Shown here in pieces: positions 36,425 through 45,988 of a DNA stretch of 54,534 nt (its first letter is position 1; every line of letters begins with the position of its first letter). This DNA is from Acidobacteriota bacterium (GTDB taxonomy: Bacteria > Acidobacteriota > Terriglobia > Terriglobales > Acidobacteriaceae). The stretch spans positions 1-54,534 of the forward strand of contig PJLO01000016.1 in the NCBI GenBank assembly GCA_003010405.1, written 5' to 3'. The notes below the pieces were generated by a model that was given only the letters and a program-made list of their open reading frames with translations, was not told the DNA's origin and searched no databases. A program made the translations under genes and the position numbers.

Positions 36425-38533
36425 GTGAAGACCTACGAAGGCGAGAATGTCCGCAATGTGGCTGTAATAGGCCACTCCCACTCAGGCAAAACCTCTCTTG
36501 TGTCGGCCCTGCTCTTCACTGCCGGCAGCACTCCCCGGCTTGGCCGGGTCGATGACGGAACCACTATCACGGATTATGACGAAGAGGAAGTTGCCCGTCA
36601 GATGACCATCTCTGCCTCACTCGCCGCCGTCGAGTGGAGCAAGACCAAGATCAATCTCGTCGACACCCCAGGCTTCAGCATGTTTATCCATGAAGCTGAG
36701 TTGGCCATGCCCGCCGTCGATAGCGCCCTCGTCGTCGTTGACTCGGTCTCTGGCGTTCAGGTAATCACCCAGAAGGTTTGGAACTTCGCTGAAAAATTGA
36801 GTCTTCCACGCGCCGTCGTCTGCACGCGCATGGATCGCGAGCGGGCCGACTTTGAGCGCGTTATGGAGTCGCTCACATCTGCCTTCGGACGTGCCGTCAT
36901 ACCCGTGCAGCTCCCCATCGGAGCCGAAAAGAACTTCAAGGGTGTAGTCGACCTGATCAAAATGAAAGCGTACTACTACGAGGTTGGCGGCAACGGACGT
37001 GCCCGTGTTGAGGACATTCCTGCCGACCTGACGGATCAGGCTCAAGCCGCCCGCGATGCTCTTATAGAGTTTGTTGCCGAAGGCGATGACGATTTGATGA
37101 GCGAGTTCTTCGATTCCGGGACTCTCGCAGCTGACCATCTTACCGCCGGAATCCATAACGCTGTCCGTGACGGCCGTCTTTTCCCCGTCCTCTTCGCCTC
37201 AGGTCTGGGCAATATCGGCAGCGACCAAATCCTCGACTTTGCAGTCGATTACATGCCATCGGCCACCGAGCGCAAAACTATGGCGGGTGTTCCCGCCACC
37301 TCGGACGGCGAGCCTCCGGTGCGCAAAATCTCTGCCTCCGAGCCGCTCTCGCTCTTCATTTTTAAGACCGTCAGCGATCCTTTTGCCGGACGCATCTCCT
37401 ACTTCAAGGTTGTCAGCGGCGTGCTCAAGAACGACGCTTCGCTCGTCAACTACAATCGCGGGGCTACCGAGAAGTTTTCTCACATTTCCGTCGTTTCTGG
37501 TAAGCAGCTCATCCCTGTCACTGAGCTCTCGGCTGGAGATGTCGGTGCCGTAGCCAAGCTCAAGGAATCACTCACCGGAGACACCCTCGGCGATAAGGCT
37601 GCCCCTATACAGTACCCGCCCACTGTTCTGCCCGAGCCGGCCATCACTTTCGCCATTGAGCCTAAGAGCCGCGCCGATGAGGACAAACTCGGCGTAGGCG
37701 TCCACAAGCTAATGGAAGAGGATGCGATGCTGCGTTTCTACCGCGATCAGCAGACCAAAGACTTCCTCATTGCCGGAACCGGCCAGCAGCACATCGAGGT
37801 GGTCGTCAGCAAGCTGAAACGCCGCTACCACACCGAAGTCGTTCTAAAGGCACCCAAGGTCCCTTACCGCGAAACCATCCGCGGTACTGCCGATGTCCAG
37901 GGCCGCCACAAGAAGCAGTCCGGCGGACACGGCCAGTTCGGCGATTGCAAAATCAAGATGTCGCCGCTTCCTCGCGGCGCACACTTCGAGTTCGTCAATG
38001 ACATCTTCGGCGGAGCCATCCCCAAGAACTTCATTCCTGCCGTGGAGAAGGGAATTCTGGAAGCTGCCGAGCGTGGTTTCCTCGCCGGATACCCTGTCGT
38101 CGACTTCAAGGTCAACCTCTACGACGGCAGCTATCACGACGTCGACTCCAACGAACTCAGCTTCAAGACCGCCGGGCGTATCGCCTTCAAGAAAGCCATG
38201 GAGGTGGCCAAGCCTGCCTTGCTTGAGCCGATCATGCAGGTGGAAATCACCGTTCCCGACGAGTTCGCCGGAGCCATCATGGGCGATATGAACTCCCGTC
38301 GCGGGCGCATTCAGGGCATGGACAACGAGGCCGGCAACACGATCATCCGCGCCACCTGTCCCATGTCCGAGATGCTCACCTACGGAACCGACCTAACCTC
38401 CATGACGCAGGGCCGCGGCTCATTCAGCATGGAAATGGATCATTATGACTTCGTCCCCGCACTCCAGCAGGAAAAGATCATCGCTGCCGCCAAAGCAGCC
38501 GGAGCCGGTGCGGAAGAGGAAGAAGAGGAATAG
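36425..38533 (+). CDS. Elongation factor G-like translational GTPase (EF-G paralogue)
   Basis: A 702-residue EF-G family GTPase with all five domains. The G1 loop reads GHSHSGKTS (about 16-24) where canonical EF-G has GHIDAGKTT. G3 is DTPGF, and the G4 region reads TRMDRERAD instead of NKMD. The body (YRETIRGTADVQGRHKKQSGG, then VDFKVNLYDGSYHDVDSNE) matches EF-G domains IV and V. The tail is acidic (AGAEEEEEE). These changes resemble the EF-G2/FusA2 paralogues with a diverged G domain, so it is probably not the main elongation factor. I chose GTG 36425, with GGGAG about 7 nt upstream and the conserved start directly after it. Confidence 0.85.
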   Translation: MKTYEGENVRNVAVIGHSHSGKTSLVSALLFTAGSTPRLGRVDDGTTITDYDEEEVARQMTISASLAAVEWSKTKINLVDTPGFSMFIHEAELAMPAVDSALVVVDSVSGVQVITQKVWNFAEKLSLPRAVVCTRMDRERADFERVMESLTSAFGRAVIPVQLPIGAEKNFKGVVDLIKMKAYYYEVGGNGRARVEDIPADLTDQAQAARDALIEFVAEGDDDLMSEFFDSGTLAADHLTAGIHNAVRDGRLFPVLFASGLGNIGSDQILDFAVDYMPSATERKTMAGVPATSDGEPPVRKISASEPLSLFIFKTVSDPFAGRISYFKVVSGVLKNDASLVNYNRGATEKFSHISVVSGKQLIPVTELSAGDVGAVAKLKESLTGDTLGDKAAPIQYPPTVLPEPAITFAIEPKSRADEDKLGVGVHKLMEEDAMLRFYRDQQTKDFLIAGTGQQHIEVVVSKLKRRYHTEVVLKAPKVPYRETIRGTADVQGRHKKQSGGHGQFGDCKIKMSPLPRGAHFEFVNDIFGGAIPKNFIPAVEKGILEAAERGFLAGYPVVDFKVNLYDGSYHDVDSNELSFKTAGRIAFKKAMEVAKPALLEPIMQVEITVPDEFAGAIMGDMNSRRGRIQGMDNEAGNTIIRATCPMSEMLTYGTDLTSMTQGRGSFSMEMDHYDFVPALQQEKIIAAAKAAGAGAEEEEEE

Positions 38534-38550
38534 CTTGTTACCTTCGCTTC

Positions 38551-38578
38551 AGGGCAGCCTTCAGTGCTGCCCTGTTTT
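38551..38578 (+). terminator. Rho-independent terminator after the EF-G paralogue
   Basis: AGGGCAGC (38551-38558) and GCTGCCCT (38566-38573) form a perfect 8-bp stem with a 7-nt loop, followed by GTTTTC. It lies 18 nt after the stop codon. Confidence 0.75.
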
Positions 38579-38652
38579 CATCTGGGAACGATTGCCTTTT
38601 CGCTGAAAGGCCGGGTGCCCATCTTCGCGTCAGACGCTAAGGTGAAGGGTGG

Positions 38653-38683
38653 CCCATTCAAGCCTTTTGTTGGCTTGAGTGGG
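38653..38683. repeat. 12-bp inverted repeat (REP-like) between EF-G paralogue and ruvB
   Basis: CCCATTCAAGCC (38653-38664) pairs with GGCTTGAGTGGG (38672-38683), with one G-T wobble and a 7-nt loop. The flanks (GGGTGG and TGACC) add further potential pairing. It resembles a dispersed extragenic palindrome more than a simple terminator. It sits between two other hairpins. Confidence 0.6.
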
Positions 38684-38722
38684 TGACCAGTTTTGCAGAT
38701 CTTGGTGCGGATACAATCAAAG

Positions 38723-38743
38723 GGGCAGCCGCGAAGGCTGCCC
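38723..38743 (-). terminator. Candidate ruvB terminator hairpin
   Basis: GGGCAGCC (38723-38730) and GGCTGCCC (38736-38743) form a perfect 8-bp stem with a 5-nt loop, 27 nt past the ruvB stop. On the minus strand it is followed by CTTTGATT, a weak T-tract. Confidence 0.5.
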
Positions 38744-38769
38744 TCAGTATTTGAATTTCACACCCTGCC

Positions 38770-39807
38770 CTAGAACAGCATATTCTGCCTCCTCGGAAGC
38801 TCCACTCCAAAGTGCCTGTAAGCCAACTGCGTGGCCACCCGTCCTCTCGGTGTCCGGTCCAGAAACCCGATCTGGATCAGGAATGGTTCGTAGATTTCTT
38901 CAATCGCGTCGGGTTCTTCGGCCAGCGCAGCCGCCAGCGTGTTCACCCCCACCGGGCCGCCCTGATACTTCTCGATGATCGTCAATAACAGCCGCCGATC
39001 GACCTCATCGAAGCCGTACTGATCCACCTCCAGCATCTCCAGTGCGGCCTCTGCCGTGGCACGGTCAATGTGCCCGGTCCCGCGCACCTGCGCATAATCG
39101 CGAACCCGCCGCAGCAACCTGTTCGCGACGCGCGGTGTCCCGCGGCAGCGCCTGGCAATTTCCAGCGCCGCGTCATCGTCGATTCCGACGTTCAATATCT
39201 GGGCCGAGCGATTCAGAATGATCTTCAGGTCTTCGTGCGAGTAGAACTCCAGTCGCAGCACCAGTCCAAGCCGCGAGCGCAGCGGAGCCGATAGCAGTCC
39301 AATTCGCGTCGTCGCCCCTACGAAGGTAAATGCCGGAATCTCGAAAGAGTGTGTCCGTGCTGAAGGCCCCTGCCCAATCATGATGTCGAGCCTGCAGTCT
39401 TCCAGCGCCGAATAAAGCAGCTCTTCCAGCGCCGGTTGCAGTCGGTGAACTTCGTCCACAAACAGGACCTGCTTCTGCTGAACGTTGGTCAGGATCGCCG
39501 TAAGGTCGCCTTTGATCTGCAGTGTCGGTCCCGAGGTCTGCTGGAACGCCGAGTCCATCTCATTGGCGATAATCGTGGCCAGCGTAGTCTTTCCGAGCCC
39601 CGGCGGGCCGTAGAGCAGAATGTGATCCAGCGCTTCGCCTCGCGCACGCGCCGCCGCGATAGCCACCGCCAGATTTTCTTTCACCTTGGGCTGGCCAATA
39701 AACTCCTGCAGCCGCTGAGGCCGCAACTTCAGCTCAAATCCCTCTTCACCCTCCAGTGGCGCACCCGCCACCAGTCGCTCTCGGTCTTCCGATGAATTAC
39801 CACTCAT
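38770..39807 (-). CDS. ruvB: Holliday junction branch migration ATPase RuvB
   Basis: A 345-residue AAA+ motor that forms hexamers and drives branch migration with RuvA. It has [19 protein letters not shown], Walker [13 protein letters not shown] (about 64-75), Walker [10 protein letters not shown] (about 113) and sensor 1 in [18 protein letters not shown]. The C-terminal winged helix (about 270-335) includes [18 protein letters not shown]. Length is standard. ruvA and ruvC are not adjacent. The gene stands alone on the minus strand. Confidence 0.96.
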   Translation of the reverse strand: MSGNSSEDRERLVAGAPLEGEEGFELKLRPQRLQEFIGQPKVKENLAVAIAAARARGEALDHILLYGPPGLGKTTLATIIANEMDSAFQQTSGPTLQIKGDLTAILTNVQQKQVLFVDEVHRLQPALEELLYSALEDCRLDIMIGQGPSARTHSFEIPAFTFVGATTRIGLLSAPLRSRLGLVLRLEFYSHEDLKIILNRSAQILNVGIDDDAALEIARRCRGTPRVANRLLRRVRDYAQVRGTGHIDRATAEAALEMLEVDQYGFDEVDRRLLLTIIEKYQGGPVGVNTLAAALAEEPDAIEEIYEPFLIQIGFLDRTPRGRVATQLAYRHFGVELPRRQNMLF

Positions 39808-39944
39808 ATCAGCGATGTTATATCTCTCGGTTCAATGCGGCAATGTGGATCGAAAGGGTGTTAATGGAAGATCCCGCCCAGTCCCCACGCTACTGCATTC
39901 CAGGTCGTTTGCCATTCGCGTAAAACCACCCTTCTCCCCAATTC

Positions 39945-41144
39945 GTCGGACATAGGAACTAATCTCGACAGTTTTACCAATAAAAGCCGAGAGTCGGTTA
40001 TTGTTGCTTAATCAAGGAGAATGAATGGCTACATATGCTTTCTGGAACAACAAAGGTGGTGTTGGGAAGAGCTACTTGTCCTTCCAAGTCGCTTGTGAGT
40101 ATGCGAGTCAGCACCCAGATCGACGCGTGTTGCTTATCGATATGTGTCCACAAGCGAATTGCTCAAGCATGTTGCTCGGTGGAATGGTACGTGGAAACAA
40201 TACCCTAGACGAGCTCAGTCAGAGCACTCCTCCAAAGACTATTAGCGGATATGTTGAGGCCCGGATTACAAGCCCCTATGTCAGTCCGAGCTCGGGGGCG
40301 GGGTTCTTGATCCAGCCTCGACAGTACAATCGCGTAATTCCTGGAAATTTGTTCCTCGTAGCTGGTGACGAGCAACTTGAAGTACAGATGGCTCGTGTTT
40401 CGGGGCTAACTCAATCAGGACCACAAAATTCGTGGCAAATAATTCACAGTTGGGTGAATGAACTGATTGTCGACGTGAAGACAGCTTGGAATCAGCAAGA
40501 TATTCCGGTATTTATCGATTGCAATCCCAGTTTTACACTTTATACCGAAATGGCGATGTCAGCTTCCGACCGGCTAATCATCCCATTTTCTGCGGACGGT
40601 TCTTCTAAACGTGCAGTTAGGTCGGTTCTTGCCCTGCTTTACGGTGTGTCTAGGTTTCCAGGTGCCCAACTTTCTTTGTTCCACATAAATTCAAATAGAT
40701 TCAGGATGTCAATCCCGAAGATTTACTGCTACGTGGGAAATCGCTTGACCCAAATGAACAATTCATCTGCAAGTGCTTTTAGAATAGTTGTCAATGAAAT
40801 AGGTCAGGAAATTTTCTCAGTGTGGGGTTCTAACCCAAATGCATTCTATATTCATCCGACTGGCTCCTCGGCCCCATCCGCCCGGAATTCATTTCGTCAG
40901 ATGTTCCAGTTTGAAGTGCCCGACGCCAACACGGCGTCCGTTGTGTCGGGAGCACTGGGAATTCCGATTGTGAGACTAGCGGCTGGGCTTTATGACTTAC
41001 CGGGAAAAAGAGTGATGGTGAATCAGAGCCAACTCGATAAGCAGATTCCGAATATCAGGGAGTTTGTGGCACGAATCGAATAGCTACTAGAGACTGTGCT
41101 GCCATCGATGTCTCGCCTTCGGAGAACTCCAGGATGTCGGACAT
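39945..41144. repeat. 9-bp direct repeats flanking the ParA-like gene
   Basis: GTCGGACAT occurs at 39945-39953 and 41136-41144, on either side of the lone ParA-like gene, with similar following bases (AGGAAC and TTAGAAC). This could be a target-site duplication left by insertion of the cassette. A chance match of this length is possible at the few-percent level. Confidence 0.3.
40025..41083 (+). CDS. Lone ParA-like P-loop ATPase
   Basis: A 352-residue cytoplasmic protein of the ParA/MinD superfamily. The deviant Walker A motif NNKGGVGKS carries the signature Lys (residue 10) and the P-loop Lys (residue 15). The switch region is LLIDMCPQANCSS with Asp39, and Walker B is VFIDCNPSF (about 160-168). 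The C-terminal half (about 200-352) differs from plasmid ParA. No parB, parS-like array or plasmid gene is adjacent. A clear AAGGAGA Shine-Dalgarno precedes the ATG. The gene is more AT-rich than its neighbours and uses more A/T-ending codons, which suggests recent transfer. The role is unknown; such solo ParA-like proteins can work in plasmid maintenance, localisation or anti-phage defence. Confidence 0.85.
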   Translation: MATYAFWNNKGGVGKSYLSFQVACEYASQHPDRRVLLIDMCPQANCSSMLLGGMVRGNNTLDELSQSTPPKTISGYVEARITSPYVSPSSGAGFLIQPRQYNRVIPGNLFLVAGDEQLEVQMARVSGLTQSGPQNSWQIIHSWVNELIVDVKTAWNQQDIPVFIDCNPSFTLYTEMAMSASDRLIIPFSADGSSKRAVRSVLALLYGVSRFPGAQLSLFHINSNRFRMSIPKIYCYVGNRLTQMNNSSASAFRIVVNEIGQEIFSVWGSNPNAFYIHPTGSSAPSARNSFRQMFQFEVPDANTASVVSGALGIPIVRLAAGLYDLPGKRVMVNQSQLDKQIPNIREFVARIE

Positions 41145-41173
41145 TTAGAACATTCCGCTCTCCGGCGGCGAGA
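41111..41173. repeat. Imperfect 15-bp inverted repeat downstream of the ParA-like gene
   Basis: TCTCGCCTTCGGAGA (41111-41125) and TCTCCGGCGGCGAGA (41159-41173) are complementary at 13 of 15 positions, with a 33-nt loop that contains the downstream copy of GTCGGACAT. It may be a terminator-like structure or a fragment of a mobile element. Confidence 0.4.
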
Positions 41174-41249
41174 CCCGCCCTCTGCTGTAGTGTGGGCTAA
41201 TTCTCTCGAACTGCTCCAAACCGTGTACCCAAAAGCCAACGGCGCGTTT

Positions 41250-42260
41250 CTAAACGACTGTCTCATTGATGGCTTCGGCTGGCTCTGGCGTCATCGGTGA
41301 CTGTTTCTGTGATGTCTTCAGGTCCTGAGCCGAAAGATGTGCGCCTCCAAGGAGCAAAAGGCCTGAGAAAAACGCCCAGAAAATCAGGGTTACCGAAACA
41401 TAGAAGGGTCCATATGCCTCGTGAAAATCCAGCAGAGGCAGGCAGGCGACGAAGATCAGCTTCGCGATTTCCCATGCCACGCCCGTAATGATTGCCGCTG
41501 GCAACACCGCGCGGTAAGGCACTTTCCCGTTCGGCAGCAGCCAATAGATCAGGAAAAAGATGAGCACGCTGGCGATCATTCCAAACGCCTTCAGTGCAAA
41601 GAACTGCACGGTCAGATTGATCTTGTCCACCAGCGAATACACAATGCCCGTGCCGATGTGATGACCGAGCCAGCTTTGGGCTTGGGCAGCCGGAGCCCAT
41701 ACTCCCGCGGCCCCTGCAACGCTCAACAGCGCTAAAATGCCGCAGGCCAGAGCCAATCCCAATGACACGATCTGGTTCATCAGGTAGTTGCGAGATTTGA
41801 AGCCCCACACCGAGTTGAGGGCCACTTCCAGCGGTTCAAATACCCCGGTGCAGCTGATGAACAGCATCACGATGGAGACCATCTGGATCTTGTGTGTGGC
41901 AGACATCGAGTCCACAGTTGCGGTGATGTAGGCCTGATTGCTGGGCAGATACGCAGCCAGCATCCGCTTGATCGCGCCCACCATCGAAGGCGAATGAAAG
42001 AGTCGGCGGCAGATTGTCAGCAGCAGGACCGCTGCAGGAAAGAAAGAAAGAATAGCGTTTGCAGCCACGGAGAACGCATACGTATGCACTTCGGTCGTGC
42101 CCAAATACTTCAGCGTGGAGATGCCGTTGCGCCGCAAAGCCTGCAGCATCGAGCTGCGTAATTCTCGAACGGGATCGTTTTTAGCCGCAACAACTTCGGC
42201 AGCCGTTGGAACTGCCGCGGCGATAGAGATAGTGTCACTTGTCGTCATGTCTACTACCAT
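41250..42260 (-). CDS. YihY/BrkB family inner membrane protein
   Basis: A 336-residue membrane protein of the YihY/UPF0761 family (once wrongly annotated as RNase BN). Six hydrophobic helices are visible (about 75-100, 135-160, 180-215, 215-240, 245-270, 280-305). The family motif FSVAANAILSFFPAAVLLL marks the first helix, and the loop LPNGKVPYRAVLPAAIITGVAWE matches the conserved block. The role is unknown; links to envelope integrity or transport have been proposed. ATG 42260 has no Shine-Dalgarno; ATG 42248 is an alternative. It ends a run of minus-strand genes after the diguanylate cyclase. Confidence 0.9.
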   Translation of the reverse strand: MVVDMTTSDTISIAAAVPTAAEVVAAKNDPVRELRSSMLQALRRNGISTLKYLGTTEVHTYAFSVAANAILSFFPAAVLLLTICRRLFHSPSMVGAIKRMLAAYLPSNQAYITATVDSMSATHKIQMVSIVMLFISCTGVFEPLEVALNSVWGFKSRNYLMNQIVSLGLALACGILALLSVAGAAGVWAPAAQAQSWLGHHIGTGIVYSLVDKINLTVQFFALKAFGMIASVLIFFLIYWLLPNGKVPYRAVLPAAIITGVAWEIAKLIFVACLPLLDFHEAYGPFYVSVTLIFWAFFSGLLLLGGAHLSAQDLKTSQKQSPMTPEPAEAINETVV

Positions 42261-42340
42261 TGTAATGGAATCGGCTACTTACGCTTATTTCCGCGGGACT
42301 GAGGACGAAGTTGGACTGGCAAACTGGCCCAACCGGCTTC

Positions 42341-43348
42341 TTATATTTCGGCTCGATATGGGGTAAATTTCGCAGGAGCTAACCATCCAACGTGTTGAGC
42401 TTCAGGAACGTAATCCGGATTTTCCACCTCCGGCGCGCCTCTGCACTCGACCCGGTTTCGTCCATTGCTTTTTGCTGAATAAAGCGCGTCATCCGCTGAG
42501 CGCAATAGCTGGTTGACAGTCAGGCCGAGTCCCTGGGCGCTACTGACTCCGACGCTGATTGTGACCGCTATTTCCACGTTGTCGATGATCAACTTGTCCT
42601 TTGCTACACTGCTCCTGATTCGCTCTGCAATGCTCAATGCTTCGTTCAGGCCACACTCCGGAGCCAGGATAAGGAACTCTTCTCCTCCGTATCGCCCCAG
42701 CGAGTCGTATGGCCGCAAAGCGGATTTCATATGGGCAGAGAGTTGCTTTAACACCTCGTCACCTGCCAGGTGTCCATAGTTATCGTTGATTGCCTTAAAG
42801 TGATCAACGTCCGCCATGATCACGCCTAGCGGGTGATCTGCGCGCATGCAGCGCGCAGCCTCCTGCTCGAATCGGTCCATAATGGCAGCGCGATTGTAGA
42901 GTCCGGTTAGAGAATCATGCGTTGCTCGGTATTCAGTGGTCTCCAGGGCTTTTATCAGCCGGTTCTGCAGTTCAAGAATTCGACTGCCCACGCGCAGCCG
43001 GGCGTGCAACTCCTGCGCGTCAAACGGTTTTCGTAAGTAGTCATCCGCTCCGGCCTCTAACCCTTCTAGGATGTCTTTTTTCTGTCCTTTTGACGTCAGC
43101 AGCAATACATAGGTGTAGGAGACGGGGTGAGTTGCCCTAAGTTCTTTGATGACCTGAATGCCATCGAGACCCGGCATCAGCCAGTCCAGAATAGCCAGCT
43201 CGGGAGCATCCTGTTTGCACAGTTCTCTTTGAGCCGAGAGACCGTCATGTACGACCTTGGGAGCGTATCCCCACTTCGTCAGCAAGGCAGTGAGCAGTTT
43301 GCAAGATACCGGATCATCGTCCGCGATCAGAATGTTTGACATGGCCAC
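42341..43348 (-). CDS. Response regulator with GGDEF domain (PleD-like diguanylate cyclase)
   Basis: A 335-residue protein with an N-terminal receiver (about 3-125; phospho-acceptor Asp in [10 protein letters not shown], Thr in LLLTSKG, Lys in LRKPF). A helical linker and a GGDEF domain (about 155-310) follow. The active site reads RYGGEEF, and an RxxD inhibitory site (RPYD) lies five residues before it, so product feedback by c-di-GMP is expected. It should make c-di-GMP when phosphorylated. The start (GTG 43348 or ATG 43342) overlaps the end of the hybrid kinase gene by about 20 nt, so the kinase is the likely phosphodonor. Confidence 0.92.
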   Translation of the reverse strand: MAMSNILIADDDPVSCKLLTALLTKWGYAPKVVHDGLSAQRELCKQDAPELAILDWLMPGLDGIQVIKELRATHPVSYTYVLLLTSKGQKKDILEGLEAGADDYLRKPFDAQELHARLRVGSRILELQNRLIKALETTEYRATHDSLTGLYNRAAIMDRFEQEAARCMRADHPLGVIMADVDHFKAINDNYGHLAGDEVLKQLSAHMKSALRPYDSLGRYGGEEFLILAPECGLNEALSIAERIRSSVAKDKLIIDNVEIAVTISVGVSSAQGLGLTVNQLLRSADDALYSAKSNGRNRVECRGAPEVENPDYVPEAQHVGWLAPAKFTPYRAEI

Positions 43349-45768
43349 CGCCGCATTTCACAAAGAGCTTTTTTAAGCAGTTCTATTTCGTGCTTCAGTG
43401 TTGCAAATCCATCGGCGGCATCGTTCATATCGCTGTGCCGTCCCATGATCTCCAGAGCTAACGCCGCTTCTGTCGCTTTGCGGCCGCCAAAGACGCTCAG
43501 CGAGCCTTTCAACTTGTGGGCCGCGCGCTCCAATTCATTCGCATGCTTATTGGCCACCGCTCTATGAACTCGCTCCAACAATGATCCCGATTCGTTTAGA
43601 AAGATTTCGATAAGTTCATTGAGAAGCTCGTGGTCCCCGCCCAACTGGCTTAGAATTGCGTCCTTATCCGGGACCTCGTTGTTTGCGTGCGCCGCATCCT
43701 TCTGTTCCTTTGCATACTGCGTCCGCTTTGCTTCCAGTTCAGCCAGCATCTCCAGCAATTGCAGACGGCGGATCGGTTTCGACAGGTAATCGTCCATCCC
43801 AGCTTGCAAGCAGCGTTCGCGATCTCCCGCCATCGCGTGCGCGGTCATGGCCACGATAGGCACACGGGTTCCTCTTGACTTCTCCTCCAGACGTATCCGC
43901 TGCGTGGCGCTGAACCCATCCAACTCGGGCATCTGCACATCCATTAGGATCAAATCAAACGTGTTCTTTCTCCACTCTGCGATTGCTTGTTCGCCATTTT
44001 CGGCCAGAGCTACGCGATGCCCCGCTTTTTTTAACAGCGCGACCGCCAGTTTCTGATTCACGAGGTTGTCTTCGGCTACCAGGACATGCAGTGGGGATTG
44101 ACGTGTCGGCTCCTGTGCCGGCGTGGATTGCGGACTTTCGACCACTTGCAATCTTCCAACGACCTTCCGGATCGACATCAATAGATCCGAAGGTTTGATC
44201 GGTTTCACCAGGTATGTCGGTACTCCCAGTTCCCGGCAACTGGCGGCGAGCGAGCTCTGGTTAACGGACGTCAGCATCATGATGGTCGCGTCCTTCAGCG
44301 TAGGTTGAGCGCGCACTCGCCGGATAACTTCAAGACCATCCATCCCCGGCATCTGCTCGTCCAGCAGAACCAGGCGGAAGGGCCGGCCGGACGCGAAGGA
44401 TTGTTCCAGTTTTTCCAGTCCTGCGAATCCAGAAGCAGCTTCTTCAGGCCGCATGTGCCACCGCTCTGTCAGCTTTCGGAGAATGCACCGGTTAGTGGCG
44501 TTGTCGTCGATAATCAGTACCGGCAAACCGCGCAGATCCTCCAGCGATGCTGGCGTTATGTTGTTTTCCGCCGACTGTGACCTTACGAGTCTGATTGTGA
44601 AGTGAAATACGGAGCCCACGCCCGGAGTGCTTTCCAGCCAGATGTCGCCTCCCATCAACTCCACGATTCGTTTGGAGATCGCCAGGCCCAGTCCTGTACC
44701 GCCATACTGGCGAGTTATGGAGCTGTCCCCCTGCTCGAAAGCCATGGATAGCTTTGCCTGCTTCTCTGGCGGAATTCCGATTCCGGTGTCGCGGATCGAA
44801 ACATGCAGTTTTTCATTTTTGCCATCGTTTGCCAGGCCCGCATTGATGACAACTTCTCCAGTCTCGGTAAACTTGACGGCGTTGCCGACCAGGTTCAGCA
44901 ACACCTGGCGGAGCCTAAGAGAGTCGCCCACCACTTCCAGCGGAACTTCCTCATCAAAGCTGAAGGCCAATTCCAGTCCTTTTTCGTGGGCCGCGATTGC
45001 CAGGCTGTTCATTGCATTCCCGAATAACTCCGCCAGATTGAACGGCTGCGGATCAATCGTGATCTTTCCGGCCTCGATCTTGGAGTAATCCAGGATGTCG
45101 TTGATGATCAACAGCAGCGAGTCTGCTGAGGATTTGACCATCGCAATAAACTCTCGTTGTTCGGGATTCAGGTCGGTGGATAGTGCCAATTCGGTCATTC
45201 CCAAGATGCCATTCATCGGAGTTCGGATTTCATGGCTCATGTTGGCGAGGAAATCGCTTTTGGCGCGGCTGGCTTGCTCGGCCTCACGACGCGCGTTCCG
45301 GAGACTGATTTCCATCTGTTTGTGAGCGGTGATGTCTCTGAAGAACCACACGCGACCCAGGTAGCCTCCGTCTTCTGTTCGCAATCCTTTGGAGTATCGC
45401 TCGAGCGTTCTGCCATCTTTCAACTCAATTTCGGAATGGTCATTGGCATCAGTGTCGTCGTAGAGTTCTCTTACCCGTTTCAGGAACGCGTCAGGGTGCT
45501 TCACTCTATCGATAACGGATTTCAGGAGTAGGCTATCCGGTCTTGCAACCATGTCCGTTTCATTTCCTTCTCTGTCGCGCGGTACGGAGATTTGCCAGAC
45601 CTCCAGGAACTTCTTGTTATGCGAGACGACCAGATCCGCATCGTCTACCACCAGGACGCCGTCCGGCGACGCCTCATAGATCGCACGGGACAGCGCGGAG
45701 ACAACCTGATTGTTGATCATCGCTGCCGGAGATTGCCGTTCAAACTCGTTGGATAACATTTCGTTCAT
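43327..45768 (-). CDS. Hybrid histidine kinase (PAS-HisKA-HATPase-REC-REC-HPt)
   Basis: An 813-residue BarA/ArcB-style phosphorelay kinase with no membrane helices, so it senses in the cytoplasm. The domains are PAS (about 25-150; [12 protein letters not shown] at its end), HisKA with the phospho-His at about 179 in [12 protein letters not shown], and HATPase_c (about 270-395). Two receivers follow (about 410-530 with [11 protein letters not shown]; about 555-670 with [13 protein letters not shown]). An HPt domain (about 695-800) has its His in [17 protein letters not shown] chose ATG 45768 because AGAGGA lies 8 nt upstream. Both receivers keep their Asp. The gene overlaps the downstream PleD-like cyclase, which makes a phosphorelay to c-di-GMP likely. 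Confidence 0.92.
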   Translation of the reverse strand: MNEMLSNEFERQSPAAMINNQVVSALSRAIYEASPDGVLVVDDADLVVSHNKKFLEVWQISVPRDREGNETDMVARPDSLLLKSVIDRVKHPDAFLKRVRELYDDTDANDHSEIELKDGRTLERYSKGLRTEDGGYLGRVWFFRDITAHKQMEISLRNARREAEQASRAKSDFLANMSHEIRTPMNGILGMTELALSTDLNPEQREFIAMVKSSADSLLLIINDILDYSKIEAGKITIDPQPFNLAELFGNAMNSLAIAAHEKGLELAFSFDEEVPLEVVGDSLRLRQVLLNLVGNAVKFTETGEVVINAGLANDGKNEKLHVSIRDTGIGIPPEKQAKLSMAFEQGDSSITRQYGGTGLGLAISKRIVELMGGDIWLESTPGVGSVFHFTIRLVRSQSAENNITPASLEDLRGLPVLIIDDNATNRCILRKLTERWHMRPEEAASGFAGLEKLEQSFASGRPFRLVLLDEQMPGMDGLEVIRRVRAQPTLKDATIMMLTSVNQSSLAASCRELGVPTYLVKPIKPSDLLMSIRKVVGRLQVVESPQSTPAQEPTRQSPLHVLVAEDNLVNQKLAVALLKKAGHRVALAENGEQAIAEWRKNTFDLILMDVQMPELDGFSATQRIRLEEKSRGTRVPIVAMTAHAMAGDRERCLQAGMDDYLSKPIRRLQLLEMLAELEAKRTQYAKEQKDAAHANNEVPDKDAILSQLGGDHELLNELIEIFLNESGSLLERVHRAVANKHANELERAAHKLKGSLSVFGGRKATEAALALEIMGRHSDMNDAADGFATLKHEIELLKKALCEMRRWPCQTF

Positions 45769-45933
45769 GCTCACAATCCTCTACATGCAGTCGCACACCC
45801 TCGCTGTAGTTCATCGGTAGCAATACGGAAACTCTTCAGCCTTTGAATCCTGCGAGCCACCTGTGGACTTCCATTTTGGACAATTCAAGGGCAGGCATTC
45901 CTCTCGATTGTTTTTTTGCCTAATGACTTAATC

Positions 45934-45949
45934 AATAGTGATGTCTATT
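45934..45949. promoter_or_regulatory. Small inverted repeat upstream of the TPR gene
   Basis: AATAG (45934-45938) and CTATT (45945-45949) flank TGATGT, about 40 nt before the TPR gene ATG in an AT-rich stretch between divergent genes. It could be an operator near the promoter. Weak evidence. Confidence 0.25.
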
Positions 45950-45988
45950 ATTGTGCTGAAAATGTACTTCCATTCCATTGGAGCGGCC

